Shown here: positions 12,261 through 26,886 of the stretch, piece by piece
Position numbering within the stretch: the first letter of the stretch is position 1
How the letters are laid out: every line of letters begins with the position of its first letter
From: Heterodera schachtii
Taxonomy: Eukaryota > Nematoda > Chromadorea > Rhabditida > Heteroderidae
Assembly: GCA_023374025.1 (NCBI GenBank)
Contig: SIJG01000036.1
Span: 1,143,815-1,207,814, forward strand
Length of the DNA stretch: 64,000 nt
Direction of reading: 5' to 3'
Notes under the pieces: model-generated
Told to the model about the DNA's origin: nothing
Databases searched by the model: none
What the model saw: only the letters and a program-made list of their open reading frames with translations
Made by a program: the position numbers and the translations under genes

Positions 12261-15200
12261 ATTTAAACCAAAAATGTATGGATAGACAACATTCAACAAT
12301 TGAGTAAGAAATTAAAAGGAGAATTATCCTAAAAAATAAATATTTTCAATTTTTGTAATTGAAAATTTTTTCGAAATTATATTTGGAACTTTTTTTTTAA
12401 ATATTAAAAGCTAAACTATTCAAATATGATTGCAAGATATTTGTGCAGATTTAGGTTCCATTAATAAATAAGGAATGTGCTTTTAGAACAATAAAATCAA
12501 CATAAAAATTATCAAAAAAAAACGAAAAATGGTCAAAAATATGTTTTATATGCATTTAAAAATTATTGAAATAATAAAAAGGGTAAAAAAAATTTTGAGT
12601 TCATGGTATGAATTTTGTAAAATGTTTTTAAATCACAAACAAAAAAAAGATAAAAAATGAGAAAAAGTGAATTATAAATTTAATTACAACTTATAATTGT
12701 TTATGAAATGACATTAACACAATTTAAAAAAATGAAAGAAAGAATTGCTAATTAAATAAATTATTATTATTATACATTTATATATGTGTTTACCCAGTGC
12801 CAGAAATAAAGCAAAATACCAAAATCACAAAGTTGCAAATCAAAATTTGAATTAATTTGTAAGCAACAATACCGTCTGTGGAAAAGATGGAAAATTGGCG
12901 CGAGATATTAAATTAAATTTAGAAAAATGTAAATATAAATTAAAAAAGTGTGAAATGAATAAAAATCTGCAATATTTAACGAAAATAAATTAATATATAT
13001 GAGTTATATTAAATATTTTTGGTTTTTCAAATAAAGATAAAATGGATAAAACGAATTTGAAAAAACTTTTTTTTATTAAACAAAACAAAAAATATTCTAA
13101 AATTAATTAATGTAAATTTAGCAAAAATAAATGAAAAAATATAGAGAGCAATAAGTGGATAATATATAAAGCTCAATATATTTAAAAAATAAATAAACTC
13201 ATTAATAGAATAAAATTAAAACATGAAAAACAAAAGACACAGTTAATGAATAAGATTCAAATAATATTTTTTATTTTATGTTGCTGTTCTTTTAAATATT
13301 AAACAAAAATGTAAAACATTACAAAAATTTGTGAACAATTAAAAAAAATTATTTATATTTATTAAACGAAATTTTGTCAAAGACCCAAATAGCAATACAA
13401 AAAATGAAATACACATTTATTTATTCTGAAATTATGTCAAAACTAAATTGTATATTCCCTGAATAGCAGCAGTCTATGTTATTATATAAATAAATATAAA
13501 AATACTAAGAAGGAAGGTTTTAAACAATAAATCACTAAGAAAAAATTATATAAATTCAATCAATGACATTTTTAATATACTTGTTTCACAATGAAAGTCA
13601 GCGTTGGACGAAAAATTGGTCTCATCACGAGAGTATAAATAAATATTTCTTTGAAAATAACTGAACAATCTTAAATATTATACATTATATTATAATATAT
13701 GAAAGTTATCATTTTTGTAATAGATTAAATGAGCAATAATGAATTTAAATAATTAATTTTTTATTTATTTGGTCAAAATAAATACTTCATTCCCCAATAC
13801 TAAAAAATGATGAAGTCGTAATAAAAGAAAACTATTTCTTTAAGATGTCACATTTTATAGAAACAAATGAAAAAATATATAAAATCAAGTAATAATTAAT
13901 AAATATTAAAATTTCAATCAAAATTTCCATTTATCACTAAATGTATTCAAAGTTTATATATCATAGAAAATAATTCACAAAATTTAAGAAATAATTAAAT
14001 TTTATTACATAAGCATCATGTCAAACAGCTGATTCATTTTGATCGAGCCAGGTGAAAATAGCGATTATGATTTTAAATATCAAAGCAACCCATCTATTAA
14101 ATTCGAATTTGTAAACTAAAATATTATATAATGTTTTGGCTTTGAATAAATCCATAGAAAAATTTTAAAATTAATTTCTTCGAAAAATGTTTAGTTTATG
14201 CTTTTATCAATTGTGTTATAAAATAACTGGGATTATAGATAAGATTTGAAATTAAGATAAAAAATATACAATACAAAAAATAAACTAAAAATAATGTTTA
14301 ATTAATTTTTTTTGAAATGACATAACTATTAAATTTTCTTTCCAAGATTATGCCAAAACTTAGTTATAAAACAAGAATAAAAACCTTATTATTGTAACTA
14401 TCTGAATTAAAAAATCTATATATTTGTAAGAATTAATAATTTGGAAAAATAAGTATTTTTAATGTATGAAGAAGATTCAATCGAGAAATAAATATATATA
14501 TTTTAATAATAAACAAAAAAAAAATTTTGTTTAACTTTTGAAAAGAAATTCTATTTTTTTATTTTGATGTCACTTTTTACCAACAACAATCTAAAATTAT
14601 AAAAAAAAATAAACAAATTACATTAAAAATTACTATACCGACAAATGATTACGACAACAAAAAATCAGTATAAACATTGAAATAAACATTCAATATTTTA
14701 TAGAACTAAAATAATAACACTCAAGATGAATGATGGACTAATTGATTCTTATTTATTGATATAAGGAATTCTAATAATATATAAAATTTGATTATAAATA
14801 ACTATACATTTAAAATAAAGTAAAATAATTTAAATATGTATACCTAGAATAAACAATACGGCATATAGATGAGATGACAATAAATATGATGAAAAAAGAA
14901 AAATATTATATAATGTAATCTAAATAAATGCGCCAGATTTACAATACCAAAGTATTGGATCCCGTCAAGAAGGTAGAAATTGAGGCGTTGATAGCCGAAA
15001 TTTATGAAAAAAATTTTTCTAAAACCATATAACATAAAATCTTAATATATTAAATTGGTAGAATGTTGAAAAAAAAATGAATAAACAAACAAAATAGAAA
15101 TTAAAACGAAAACTTATTTGATTAAATACAATTAAAAAATGAATAGAGTTATACGATTAATTAATAGAACTTTTCAAATATCAAAAAATTGAAAATATTA

Positions 15201-17186
15201 ATCAAAGTTAAATAAAAATTTTATTTGTAAATTATCAAAAATTAACCCAAAAAAACGTAAATGAACATTAAGAAAAACAAAGTATATTGCGTTGCATTTC
15301 AAAACTTATTTTCATTTGTATACTGTCTTGCCAAAAATAACAGGTTTTACGATTTTTAGTAAATTTTTTAAAGAAAATTAATGCACAGATAAAGGAAAAT
15401 AAAAAAATTATAAACAAAAATGTGTAAAGGGCGCCAATTTATCACTTTACTTTTTAGTTCATTAATAAAATTAAAAACACTCAAAGTTTCACAATCTCAA
15501 TTTTAAAAATTTACATTGGTACATGGATATTTATTTACATGATTTGAACAGCGAAATTAATAAATAAAATTAATTGAAAATAAACAAGAGTCTTTTTAAA
15601 AATATTTTATTACAATAGTATAAGCCTTAATTGTGATATAAAAATATCGCAGAACGGTTGAGCTGCGCAGTAACTGACAGCCGAGTTTCACCCCTCTCCA
15701 AAAGATGAAGTGACGCACAACAAAATATTATGAACCATGAAACAAAAATAATAAATAGTTTATAATGAATTCATATGAATAAATGATTTCTACTAATCAT
15801 ATCCGACATATCAAAAAATATTTTTAAATCAAATTGCATTTTACATACAATAAAAACGAAGAATAGAAATAATATTACGAAATCTATTCAATAAATAAAA
15901 TTGTTTTCATGGAGAATTGGTGCGAAAAGAGAGAATTTTCCGTAAAAAATACATGAAAACCAAAGAAAATTTTTTTATATTATTAATCCAGGCCTGGCCT
16001 GATAGATTTTTTTGCATTTATTTCATTAATTTTTAAATTGTAGTTTGTGTTAAATAATGAAATTTATTTTAACCTTACAATGCAAATTGGCAAATAAAAT
16101 AAAACTAGTATAATTTTTTATTTATTTAAAAGCTGTTAATACCCAAAAACCCAATTTAATAATTAATCTGCCAAAATTGAAATAAACCGACTGAATTGTC
16201 ATCAATATCATAGCAATGGGAAGCAAAAGTGTCATGTAAGATAAAATCGAATGTAAAACTCAAAAAATTAAATCTAATCTTCATCCCTGATGAGTTAAAC
16301 GTAATGTCAAAAAGCGTTCATGGTGCACGATTGGAAAAATTTTATAAAATTAAAAAAGGAAGAACAACGGTTTAAATTTAACCCAATATGATATAAAGGA
16401 AAATTGTAAAGTTTTACAAAAGATTTAACTATTTAATTATCATAACAACTTCTTACAATTAGCTGTATTTTACATTTAAATATAAAAAATCATTAATTAT
16501 TTTTAAATTAAAATAAAATAAGACTTATAGATATTTCAGAAAATAGAAAAACATAAAGCCTATTAGTAGCAAATAAATAGCCAGGCTTAAATTAAAAAGG
16601 ATAATAGACGAACATTTGTTTTAATATAAATTAATTAATGATAAAAAAGCATTTAATAAAAAGAATTTCTTAAGCGGATCATTTCATATTCCTGCCTACG
16701 TCGAGAGAATGGAAATTTAAACATTTAAAATAAAAAAGCAATAAAAATTTTAATCAAATAATAGAATAATAAAATTTAAAAAAATTATCAAAACAAGAAA
16801 AAACAAAGAGATTTTCAACATAATTAACGACTTTAAATAGGACGACAATGAATTGTGCTTATCGCCAGAACATTTGAAATTAAAATAATAATATTTTGTT
16901 TAACAAATAATAGCAATGATATGTTTATACGATGACAATAGAAAATAATAAATATAGAATCAAAGATAAATTTAAATATTTTGCACCTAAAAATATAATT
17001 ATATTAATCCGTGAACAAAACTGTGATTTAACGCATCTTTTTATTCGGAATACAAGATGCGGCACAAGAACGGATTGTTACATTTCTTTAAAATACTGTT
17101 CATTTATTTTTGTTAAAATAATTATTAAATTCCATACTGAACATCAAATCTAATAATAATTAAAATAATTAAATTCCGTATTGAAA
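12261..17186 (+). repeat. A-rich degenerate long-repeat DNA, no genes
   Basis: No supportable ORF. Positions 12790-12985 (cagtgccagaaataaa.. attggcgcgagatattaaat..aaatataaattaaaa) recur at about 20420-20620 and 45525-45715, all on the + strand. Positions 15908-15960 hold an uninterrupted copy of the site into which the 7634-8168 element inserted. Positions 15651-15720 form an isolated GC-richer patch (gagctgcgcagtaactgaca) of unknown origin. Confidence 0.6.
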
Positions 17187-17560
17187 TGACCCGCCGCCTC
17201 TTCCGATCACCCCACACTCTAAACGCGGTAGGAGTCAACTCCGTCTGGCCAACTCCGTCTCAGCACTGCTCAATAAGCTATAACCTTTTTGTTTGTTGAT
17301 CAAATTTATCAACCTTTGTATCATTCAAAAGCATTAAATGTTTAGATGGTATTTCTAAGCTATTTCTAAGTGATTAAGCAGCTCACAAAAAAGTTGTTCA
17401 CATGAAATCACAAAAAAGGCAGAATTTTCGAAGTTTTTTCTCTCTATCTTTTTTTATAGTTTGACAAACTCGGCAATAAAATGATCAAATATACCTATTA
17501 CATAAAAAGTTTAAATTTGTCAAAGTTTTTCTGAAACAAATATACATTAGAAATGAAAGA
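17187..17560. other. compositionally foreign insert in A-rich repeat
   Basis: Positions 17187-17290 are GC-rich (acccgccgcctcttccgatc; ggagtcaactccgtctggcc), with a short direct repeat 'caactccgtct' at two spots. Positions 17290-17560 are T-rich, opposite to the surrounding A-rich strand. Just before it, 'aattaaattccgtattgaa' follows an imperfect copy of itself about 50 bp upstream. I recognise no coding signal. It may be an inserted element or retained unique sequence. Confidence 0.35.
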
Positions 17561-20500
17561 ATCATTAGGCGCTTTGCTAGCGAATAAAAATATGATGTAC
17601 ATTTTAAAATAATAATAAATATTTTAAGATAAATGAAATAAATATATAAAAATAACTTTTAATATTTTATAATAAATAAATACAAATAATAGATCTTAGA
17701 CTACGTGAATTAGTCTTGGAAATCCAGTGAATTTAAACCAAGGCACCATTTTATTTTATTTTTTTAATAAATACAAAAGTAAATAAATTTATTAGTTTTT
17801 AAATCCTACAATGAACAGATGGAAAGGGCAATAATTAATCAAAACCAATTATAATAATAAAAAAAACCAAATTAAACATCTTGCAAAATATTAAATTAAA
17901 AATATATAAAATGTGCAATTACTGTATAAATAAAATATTTAAGAATTTATTTGTATGCTAAAAATCTTAAATCCTTCTATTACTTTAATCAAATGCCTTC
18001 TAGTATTTAATGCGTAAAAGTGGGAAAAGAATCGCCACAGTGATACCTTTATACCACCTAGTCAACAAGTGAAGTGCCATATAAATATAATTTATTCCTC
18101 CAATATTTTTTTAGTCATATTTAAACAATTGAAAGAAAATATTAACATCAATTGATCATGGTTTAAACAGAACGAGATAAAACCCTGACGAGAACATGTT
18201 AAAAATGAAAATTAAATTGGTTGAAAAAAATGAAATATACTAGTATATAAGAGCCTTGAAAGTTTTGCAAAAGACATATTAAAATTATAATTAGAAAATA
18301 AAATAAAATTTCGAATAAAGTTGTGATTTAATATTTTCCATAAAAAAATAAAGATAATTTCTCAAAAATTAAAGAATAATGAAGGGTGGTTTTAATACGT
18401 TTATGACTTCAAAGCGCAAATTAAAAATTTGTTGATTTTCTGAAAATTTCCAAAAATGGGCATTTTTAGTTTATCGATATCGCCGGCTCTAAAAATTTTC
18501 CATAAATATTCGATCAGAATAATTTAATTAAAATAAAACAACCAAAAACATTTATGTATTTAGCAAAAAAAAATTGCACAAAAATGTTAAAAATTTTTAA
18601 TTAAATAATCTCTTAAATAAGCTGATAAGACAAAATATTGTAGTAAAAATAAATATTAATTCAAAGTTTATTTTAAAATTAAAAATTTATGATAAAACAG
18701 ACATTATTTAAACTAAGCGATGTTAGCCAATTAAATTTTTTTTACAATAACAACGTTATATATAAAATAACCATTGTTGATTTTTATTTCTGTAAAAGAA
18801 TTAAATTATAAACTCTATAAAAAAATTGAAAATTACTGATATAGCAATAATTATATTACAATGTCTTAATATATATGAATCCTTCTAATCAATTAAGGGC
18901 GACAACAAAAGAGTATCAGACATAATTTGCAAATTTGCCTAACAAATAAAAGAATTAAAAAAAACCCAAACTCAAAGCAAAATTTATGAGAACTAGAAAC
19001 GACATTTCTTGAAAGGCCTAATATGCCTGCTGGGAAATTAGTTTTTCTTATACTGTAAAAGGAAGTAAAACGAAAATTTAAATTTTTTAATCTCGAATTA
19101 TTTTTTTTATTTTAAAATATTTAATTATCTTGAAAAAATGTAAAAACTTTAAAAAGTTAAATGAAAAAATCTTTAAAATAATTAACTTATTCTGCAAAAA
19201 ACAATCTAAATTAAGAAATAAAAAAAAATAATTATCTCACAAATATCCACAATATATTTAAATTGACAAAAACTTAATGAGAATTATTTTATTGTTTTTT
19301 CAACACAAAATTTTCAATGAATTAACCTTAATAATTTATAAAATTTATATTTGAATAAGAAAAAAATTTATTAATAAAATAAAAATAGTTGCATTAATTT
19401 CAACAGCGAACGCAAGAATAATTCAATAAATTAATTTAATGCATAAAATAATGGAATCTCTTTTTAAAACACTAATAAAACATCGTTTAAAACAAAAATT
19501 TTTTTTTAATTTGTAAAAAAAACATATGTTTTTTAACAAAAAATTAAATATCAAATGAAGGAATTATAAAAAGTTAATACGTATTCAATTTTTTGTGGTG
19601 GTCAAAGAAGATGATACTCTGGTAATCAGGAGAAGCTAAATTCAAATATATTGACATAACCCCTAAAAATTCCAATAAAAGCAAGCTATATAATAGAATT
19701 AATTCGTAATATTTGCATTAAGAAAATAAGTAATTTTGATTTTATTTAAAAATAATTAAATATTTATTATTACGGTTTTTCTTGAATGTTGTCAATGCTA
19801 AATTCTTCATGCTTTGGTCGAGTTATTCACGCATGAAAATTTTAATTAACATAAAAAATTACAACATACCGTTTAAAAATTTAGCCTACTTACAAATAAA
19901 AATTTTAAAAACGCAATTATAATAGAAAATAAATAAAACTAATTGAAAGTGATCATTAGAAAATGGATGAGTATTAATAACATAAAAACTTCAATAAAAA
20001 CAAGCTATATAATAGAATTAATTCGAATAATTTGCATTAAGAAAATAAAATAATGAAGTAACGATAAATGAAAAATAATTCTTGAAAAAGTCCTGTATAC
20101 GTTTTATAAAACAAACTTGCTGGGGCAGTTGGCACATACTTTATTAGACGATGACGTGACATATTTAAAAAATAAAAAATACTAATAATCAATTATTAAC
20201 AAATACAAAAAAAGAATTTTTTTTTAACATTTAAAAAGTTTATAAAAATGGCAATATTTTTTTATAATAATTAAATATTTTTTCCGAAAAAAAAATTAAA
20301 TATATTAATATTTACTAATTAGTAAAGAAATAAAAATAATTTATTAAAATGATAAAATATGCTTAATTGCTGAGCATTTTGAATTTTAGAGACTGAAATT
20401 TAACCTAATGAAAAAATTATTACCCACGGTTCCAGAAATAAATTAAAATTTCAAAAGATTTATAAAATTCCAAACCAAAATTAAAATTTCAGCATTGCCA

Positions 20501-21805
20501 TGTGCAAAATGGAGATCGGTGCGACATTTAATTTGATGAGATAATTGAAAAATGAAAATATAAATTAAAACACTTTAAAATATATAAAAGTGCAATGTTT
20601 TTAAATGATTAATTTTAAACTAAAATATATCATACTTGGCTTTGATAACTGCTTAGACATGATGGATGAATTAATTTCATTTAAATATTCAACAACAGCG
20701 ACCATTCGTCTGATATCACCTTTTTTATACAAAATATAAATTAACCTACTATTTTTGGGCTTGGATTCTGTGGTATAACAGCAATTGTAAATAAAATAGC
20801 CAATGCCTTGCAGAAGATATAAACGAATGTAAGATTAAACTCAAAAATTAAACTAATTTATCTAATATTAATCCCATGATGAAAAACAAACACTATTGAA
20901 ACCTTTGGTAGGCGGAAAGAATGAAATATTATAAAAGAAAAAAAAGCAAAGGGATTTATTAATTTTAAACGAATTAACAAAGCAAATCTATGTATGCCCA
21001 TAAGCCATAAATAAAAAAGAATTAAAAATTTAATGTTTATTTAATCAAAAAACCTTGGGCCATTAAATCGAAAGAAAAAATTTAAACTTTGATTATGATT
21101 GATTTAAGAATTAAAGGAACAAGTTTGTGCATACTATATCGACATATACGAGAAATTTTAAAATTGTTGTAAAATAAAAATATTTTTTTATTCAATAAAT
21201 GAACATTTAAAAATTAATAAATATTTTCTTTACGGAACAAGATTATGAACTTGGAAGAAAGGACTTGGACCAGTATAAAACCTAATCAAAAAATCACGCC
21301 TTAAATATAATTGAAAAAAAATATATTAATAAGTAAATGGCAATTGAAAGATTAAAAAATATTTTAAAAATAAATAATTATAAGCGATAATTATGAAAGC
21401 ATTATGTTTATTATTTTAAGAAAAAATTAGAATAAAAATAAAATTATTTTTCAACAAACTGTTCTTCATAAAAAAGTAAAAGATGTAGAGATCTTCAGCA
21501 TTATTTACGAAAAGAGGGAATTATATTAATAAAAAGTATTATAAAATTATAAGAATTAATTATTATTTAAAATAAAAATGAGCATTTATTGAAAATTATC
21601 TTCGAAAGGAATTAAATGAAGAAAATACGCAAATGTAGCGAAAAAATGAAGCTCGTCAAATCAGACAATGCAACAGCGAACAAAAATATTTCAAAACACG
21701 AATATAATCAAATATTTTTGTATATTTAAGATTTTTACTTTGCCATTTTTCGTCAAATATTTTCTCGATTTGAATATCCCTTAGGAAAAATTTTTTATTA
21801 TGCCT
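17561..21805 (+). repeat. A-rich degenerate long-repeat DNA, no genes
   Basis: No gene seen. It includes a local tandem duplication (19659-20060, listed separately), copies of motifs at 19423-19469 and 20420-20620, and at 21394 a partial copy of the 'atgaaagca..ttattat' motif of 6167 and 26509. Positions 18395-18510 have a more mixed composition (tttatcgatatcgccggctc) and may be an old insertion. Confidence 0.55.
19659..20060 (+). repeat. local tandem duplication, about 321-bp period
   Basis: The string 'aagcaagctatataatagaa' with ttaattcg..atttgcattaagaaaata (about 19680-19730) recurs as 'aacaagctatataatagaat' about 321 bp later (19999-20055), with only small changes. It is preceded in both copies by a 'aaa.ttc.aataaaa' block. 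This is one of the better-preserved repeats within the A-rich DNA, so some duplication there is fairly recent. Confidence 0.6.
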
Positions 21806-21809
21806 AAAA

Positions 21810-22045
21810 TTAATAGGGATGTGCGAGAGTCACAGTTCTTGGTTCCCAACTCGGGAAATTTCTCGGTTTTCGCTTTTCGGCTCGGAAACCGAGAAATTTT
21901 TACACTGTTAAGGATTCGGGGGGAGGGGGTCACCAGCGAAAGGGGAAAAGATGAAAAAATTTTAAACATATTTTTTAACAAAATTCAAGAAAAATCCCCC
22001 CCAAAAAAAACATTTTCCCGTGGCGCCTATCAGCGCCGCCGTGCT
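21810..22045. mobile_element. remnant of a hAT-like element with 'ctcggaaaccgagaaat' words
   Basis: It begins near TAGGGATGTGCGAGAG (21815) and holds words such as aactcgggaaatttctcgg and ctcggaaaccgagaaattt. It ends in the shared GC core cccgtggcgcctatcagcgccgccg, a near palindrome at 22017-22041. No right terminus is found. The pyrimidine-tract repeat follows directly, so the element looks truncated or overwritten by it. The long ORF crossing this junction (21800-22186, +) follows two unrelated repeats and is not a gene. Confidence 0.5.
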
Positions 22046-22059
22046 ACAAAACATTTAGT

Positions 22060-22345
22060 GTCCCTCATGCTCTTTTTTTCATTCTCTCTCTCTGTTATCT
22101 CTCTCTCTTTCTCTCTCTCTATTTCTTTCCTCTCCCCCTCTCTGACTCTCTTCTATCACTCTCTCGCTGCCTTCTTAGCAAATTGACACAAAACGACGCC
22201 ATCCATCGCACCGCTTCATTGGCTGGCATTTTACCCCTACAGCACATCATTTGGCATTGTCCCTCCCCCCATCCGCTGAGTCTTCCACCCCCCTTATTCT
22301 CCAATCCATTTCCTAGTTTACTTTTCGCATGAATATTTTCTGCAA
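22060..22345 (+). repeat. pyrimidine-tract repeat, copy 2 of 3
   Basis: A (TC)n tract at 22075-22170 is followed by the conserved tail: acaaaacgacgccatccatc, ccgcttcattggctggcatt, agcacatcatttggcattgt, then ttacttttcgcatgaat near 22320. Tail identity with copies 1 and 3 is clear but imperfect, so the copies are not recent duplicates. Confidence 0.7.
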
Positions 22346-25300
22346 GTTAATTGGAAAAAATTTTCCATAAAAAAATCAGCATAACCTTTTTCAAAGTTAA
22401 TCACAATAAACATTTTGGTATATTCATTAGCCTTTAATTGCAAAATAAAAAACTCATGGAAGAAAATATTCTATTTTCTGGTACATAAATCAAGAATGTT
22501 TAATTCGTTTTACTTTGACAAATTTCATGATGATTTTATTTTTCGAAAAACAGTATGAGTCTGGGCAGCACGAATTGGCCTAGTACGAGTTGAGTTTAGT
22601 CCATTGTAAGCCAAAACTTGCAGAATTTTGTACAAACTTTACCTGTAAATCCATCCCAATTTAATTTTATTTAATGGAGGAAGTCGGACTGGCAGATTAT
22701 TGTATCAATTATAATATGCGAGAAATGCACACCTTTGCTTAAAAGTATTAAACTTAATTAACTGAAAATAGACTTTAATACATAAGTAATAAATTAAAAT
22801 GCGGTATAAAATAAAAAAAATAAAAATTGCCAATTTGCATAAAGCCTTTTTTATGTAGTAATTGTAACGTAAATTGTTAATTTCAGGACCAGGATTTTTT
22901 GTTTTAATAATTTTACACTATATTTCATCAAAATAACATTTACGTAAGAATCACAAAACTTGCTGTTACCAAAGAAAAAAAGAAAATTTAATTTAAATTT
23001 TTTCCTCATCTTCTATAGTGCCCGATTCACTATTGCGCAAATAAAATTCCATTTAAAATGATCTTACCTAGAAAAAATGAATAATTAAAAAATTATAAAA
23101 TTAAAATGTAAAAATTTCAATTGTGATATTGAAAATATAATTTTAAAATAAAATAAAATTTAAAAATTAAACGATTGTTAAAAACAAAATTAGTTGGACA
23201 TAAAATTTTTCAGGTAAATGAATTGCATTAAAATTAATAATAAAAGTGAAATAATGGCAATAACAAATATGTGAAATCTCTCTTATATCGATAAATAAAT
23301 TAATTACCTTATAAATAAAAATATTAAAAATAAAAATATAAATAAAAAGCTTAAAAGTAAAATAAATTAAACTTATACCTGGACAGAAGCAATACGACAT
23401 AGAGATTTTATACGAAACGGCAAGAAATACATTATCAAATATTTTGAAGTTAAATAAAATAATTTGGTTTTTAAATGTTTTACCAAATTTAAAATGCGAA
23501 TAAAGAATTTCAATTACTTAGTTTAAACAAATAATATATTTAACGAAAAATTTTTGATTTGTTGCAAATTTATTTTATTAATTGTTTTGAAAATAATTAT
23601 TAAAAAATTGATCAACCATAATAATTTTACAGTGCCAGACTAGTCTAATGTGATCCTGAACACGTGTATTCGTCAATATAAAGATATAAGCAATTCAATA
23701 ATATCATATTTAAACTATTTTTGATTTTATTAATTTCAAATATAAACTAAAAGTATGCTTAAAACTTAATAAACTTATAATACCAATTAAGAACATAACA
23801 GAAAGAATTTTTAAAACAATATAACATAACAGTTCATATAATAAAACTTATTTTAAAAATTTTTTCAATTTATGTTACAATTGTAAAAGTAAAAAAATTT
23901 GAAACAAATTAATCATTAGTTTAAATAAAAAAAAAATAACATAACAAATTAGAAATAAATAATCTAATGATTCAGAATATTGTCTGCTTCACTTGCCGAA
24001 TTTATGATAAAAAAATAAATAGATTTTTTGATTCAGGCCGATTCAATTGCACTTGAAACATACAATATATTTAATGTCCTCGAACAGGTTTAAAAACAGG
24101 AAAATAAAATTTTTATTGAAGTTTTTTATTTAGTAAAACACATAAAAATATGATAAAAATCATTTGTTATTTTTTAATTGTAAATGGAATTTTAAATATT
24201 TTAGACTTTTCGAATAAGGACAATTTTTAAACAAAAATTTTATAAAAATAAAAATAAATAAATTTGGGGGATTAATTTGTGCGAATTTTTCAATTCCTAT
24301 TTTGAAACTTTTCGGATCATTCATAGGAGTATTTTTTCGTTTTTATTATATTTTTATTAGGATTTTCCCAAATGTTTTGAAAATAAGCGCCAATTTTCGG
24401 CATTTGCCTAACAATCCCAGCCCTAATAATTAAATATGTATTTAAAACCGTTATAAAAACCCAAAAAATAAAAGATGAGATTTTATTTTTATATGAAATC
24501 ATTGAATTTCTTCTAGACGAGATTGAAACTTATCAAAAATTAAAATTTTCAATTATCTCTTCAAGCAGAAAATAATAAATTACTAAACATTTATATGATT
24601 CCATCAGTTACCCTACAGAAAAAACTGAAATAAATCATTTTATGAGATGAATACTTTAAAATTATTAAAAAGCTTTTTTAAAAATCAAAAATTATACATA
24701 TTAAAAGAATATATGCAAATGTCGAAACGAAATGATGAAACAGTAAAAAAAAAATAATTACATGTTTAAAGTAAAAATTATATAATTTTTCAGAGACAAA
24801 ATTAGAATTTAATAATATTCAAAAATAAGTCAGCTTCACAATTTTCTTTATGTTGCATATAAAGGCCAAACTAAAAATAATTATCATTATATAAAATTGT
24901 AGTAAGAAATATGGAAATTAAAAAGTTTTGCAAAAAATGAATAGGTAACATTAATGGAAATAAATTAGGTTAAAATATTTTTTCATATGTACATAAACTG
25001 TTCAGCACCAGAACACAAAAAAATTTTCTGCAGCGAAAAATGATCCTTTACACTGAATTAAAATGAAAAATTAATAAAAACATAATAATTTAATACAATA
25101 TAGACCAATAAAAAGCATTAAATTATCATCTCGTGTAGTATTTCAAATTTATTTTAACAAAAAAATATATTTTATTTATTTTTGATAATTGCAAAATTTA
25201 CTATAATTTGAATAAATCTGATGGAAAACAAAATTGTTACACCTGAATAATAATTAAAACGACCTTTCATCAAAAGCGTAGCAAGAGAATTATTATCGAA

Positions 25301-26886
25301 GAAAAGAGCAGAATAGGAGCTGAAAAAAAACATATATAAAAAACGAACCACAAATAGCATAATAAAATTAAAAATATTCAAAAGCAATTTATTTTTTGAA
25401 GCCTTGGGGTACTAAGAAGGTTCTTTTTCTCGAACTCAAAAAGTTTCAACAAAAATTTTTGAAAAATTATCCAAAATATCTCTTTTTAAAAATTAAGAGA
25501 TTTTTGGGCCACAGTCACCACCGGGTTAAATTTTTTAATTTTGTTACAAACTAACAAAAAAAATTTAAATTTAAAGAGAGGTAATAAAAGCATTTTATTG
25601 TAAAGACTAAACTAAGAATAAATTGAAATATTTAATCATTAAAAATAAAATAATCGTTATAAAATAATAAAAAAAATTTTTAAATAAAATTGTTTTTCTA
25701 TATTTATACAATGAATTTAAAAATAATGAAAATAATATGCATTAATAATAGAATATAGTTTTAAATTCAGGTTAAATCCCTGTTACATGCTTTTATTTGG
25801 GAGATATAGATAAACATACAGTCTAAAAAGGAAACATGAAAAGTAAAAAATCTGAATATCCATTTATTTTGAAAAAAATCACTCATTTATCTTTCATTGC
25901 GATAAAAAATTTAAATAGTTAAAAGACCTTCAACCAAGAACCACCAATGAATGCCACGTCGAATTCCAATCTCGCGCATGAATATTTTAAAAATTGGACT
26001 TATTAAATCTCCAAAAAAGCAAAGAATTCCAATAATAAAATACTTAAAAGATTTATTTAAAAAATTGTTAATGAAAGCCATTGATCAAATATTGAAAAAT
26101 TGTTACAATCAAAAATTTTTAATATTTATATAAGCTTTTATAAATGGATAATGCAAAAATATTTTGATTATCATTTGTATTAATGAATTCCAAAAAACAA
26201 AACAAAAGCAATTATTAAAAAGCAATGTTAAGTAAAATTGTAAACTTGAAAATATTTAATAAATTCATTCAGTTTCATCGAAATATAAATAAACTTATTT
26301 TTTAAATAATTTTTGAATAAATAACAGGAACTTGCTAATTATTTAAAAGCATGTAAGAACCACATTTTTAAAGAAATGATGATCAATTATTCTCCCAAAG
26401 ATTTAAACTGAATCAAACGAGGATAAAATACCTTGCTATTATAGAAATACTTATTAATATAGAATAGTTGTCAAAAATAAATTTTATTTGAAGAACAAAT
26501 TTCAATTTCCAATGATGAAAGCAGTCTTGTATTATCTTCACTAAACGGCCCAAAAGTATTATAAAAATTAAAAAAATAAATCCGATTTCGATTATCTTAA
26601 AAATAAATACGAATAGAAAAAATAAACCGCTGACATGCATTTTAAAGTACTTATATCAAATATAATTGTTTAGCAATTCGATTTTAAGGAAACTTAACGC
26701 AATGCTACTAAACGAGATTTTAATAATTTAATGGATTTTTTTGAACTTATTTATAAAAAAAAAATATAGTTACTATTTTAAATTCATTTAAATAAATCGG
26801 TTTAATAAATTATTCATGTCAACATAATCTCGGATATGTAAATTATTTGGATGTGATATTTCTTGATGTCTTTGCGCGCGATATAG
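22346..26886 (+). repeat. AT-rich repeat DNA, no genes
   Basis: No supportable gene. Positions 26509-26553 repeat the motif seen at 6167-6211. Positions 24240-24430 and 25385-25540 are less A-biased and resemble decayed insertions: 'ggcatttgcctaacaatccc' ends near 24430 with 'agccctaataat', like the terminus at 2946. A 60-codon ORF at 25951-26133 is composed of AT-rich codons and shows no recognisable domain. Confidence 0.5.

Noticed and set aside
21800..22186. 128-codon ORF on +
   Set aside because: Crosses the junction of a transposon remnant and the pyrimidine-tract repeat, two unrelated sequences.
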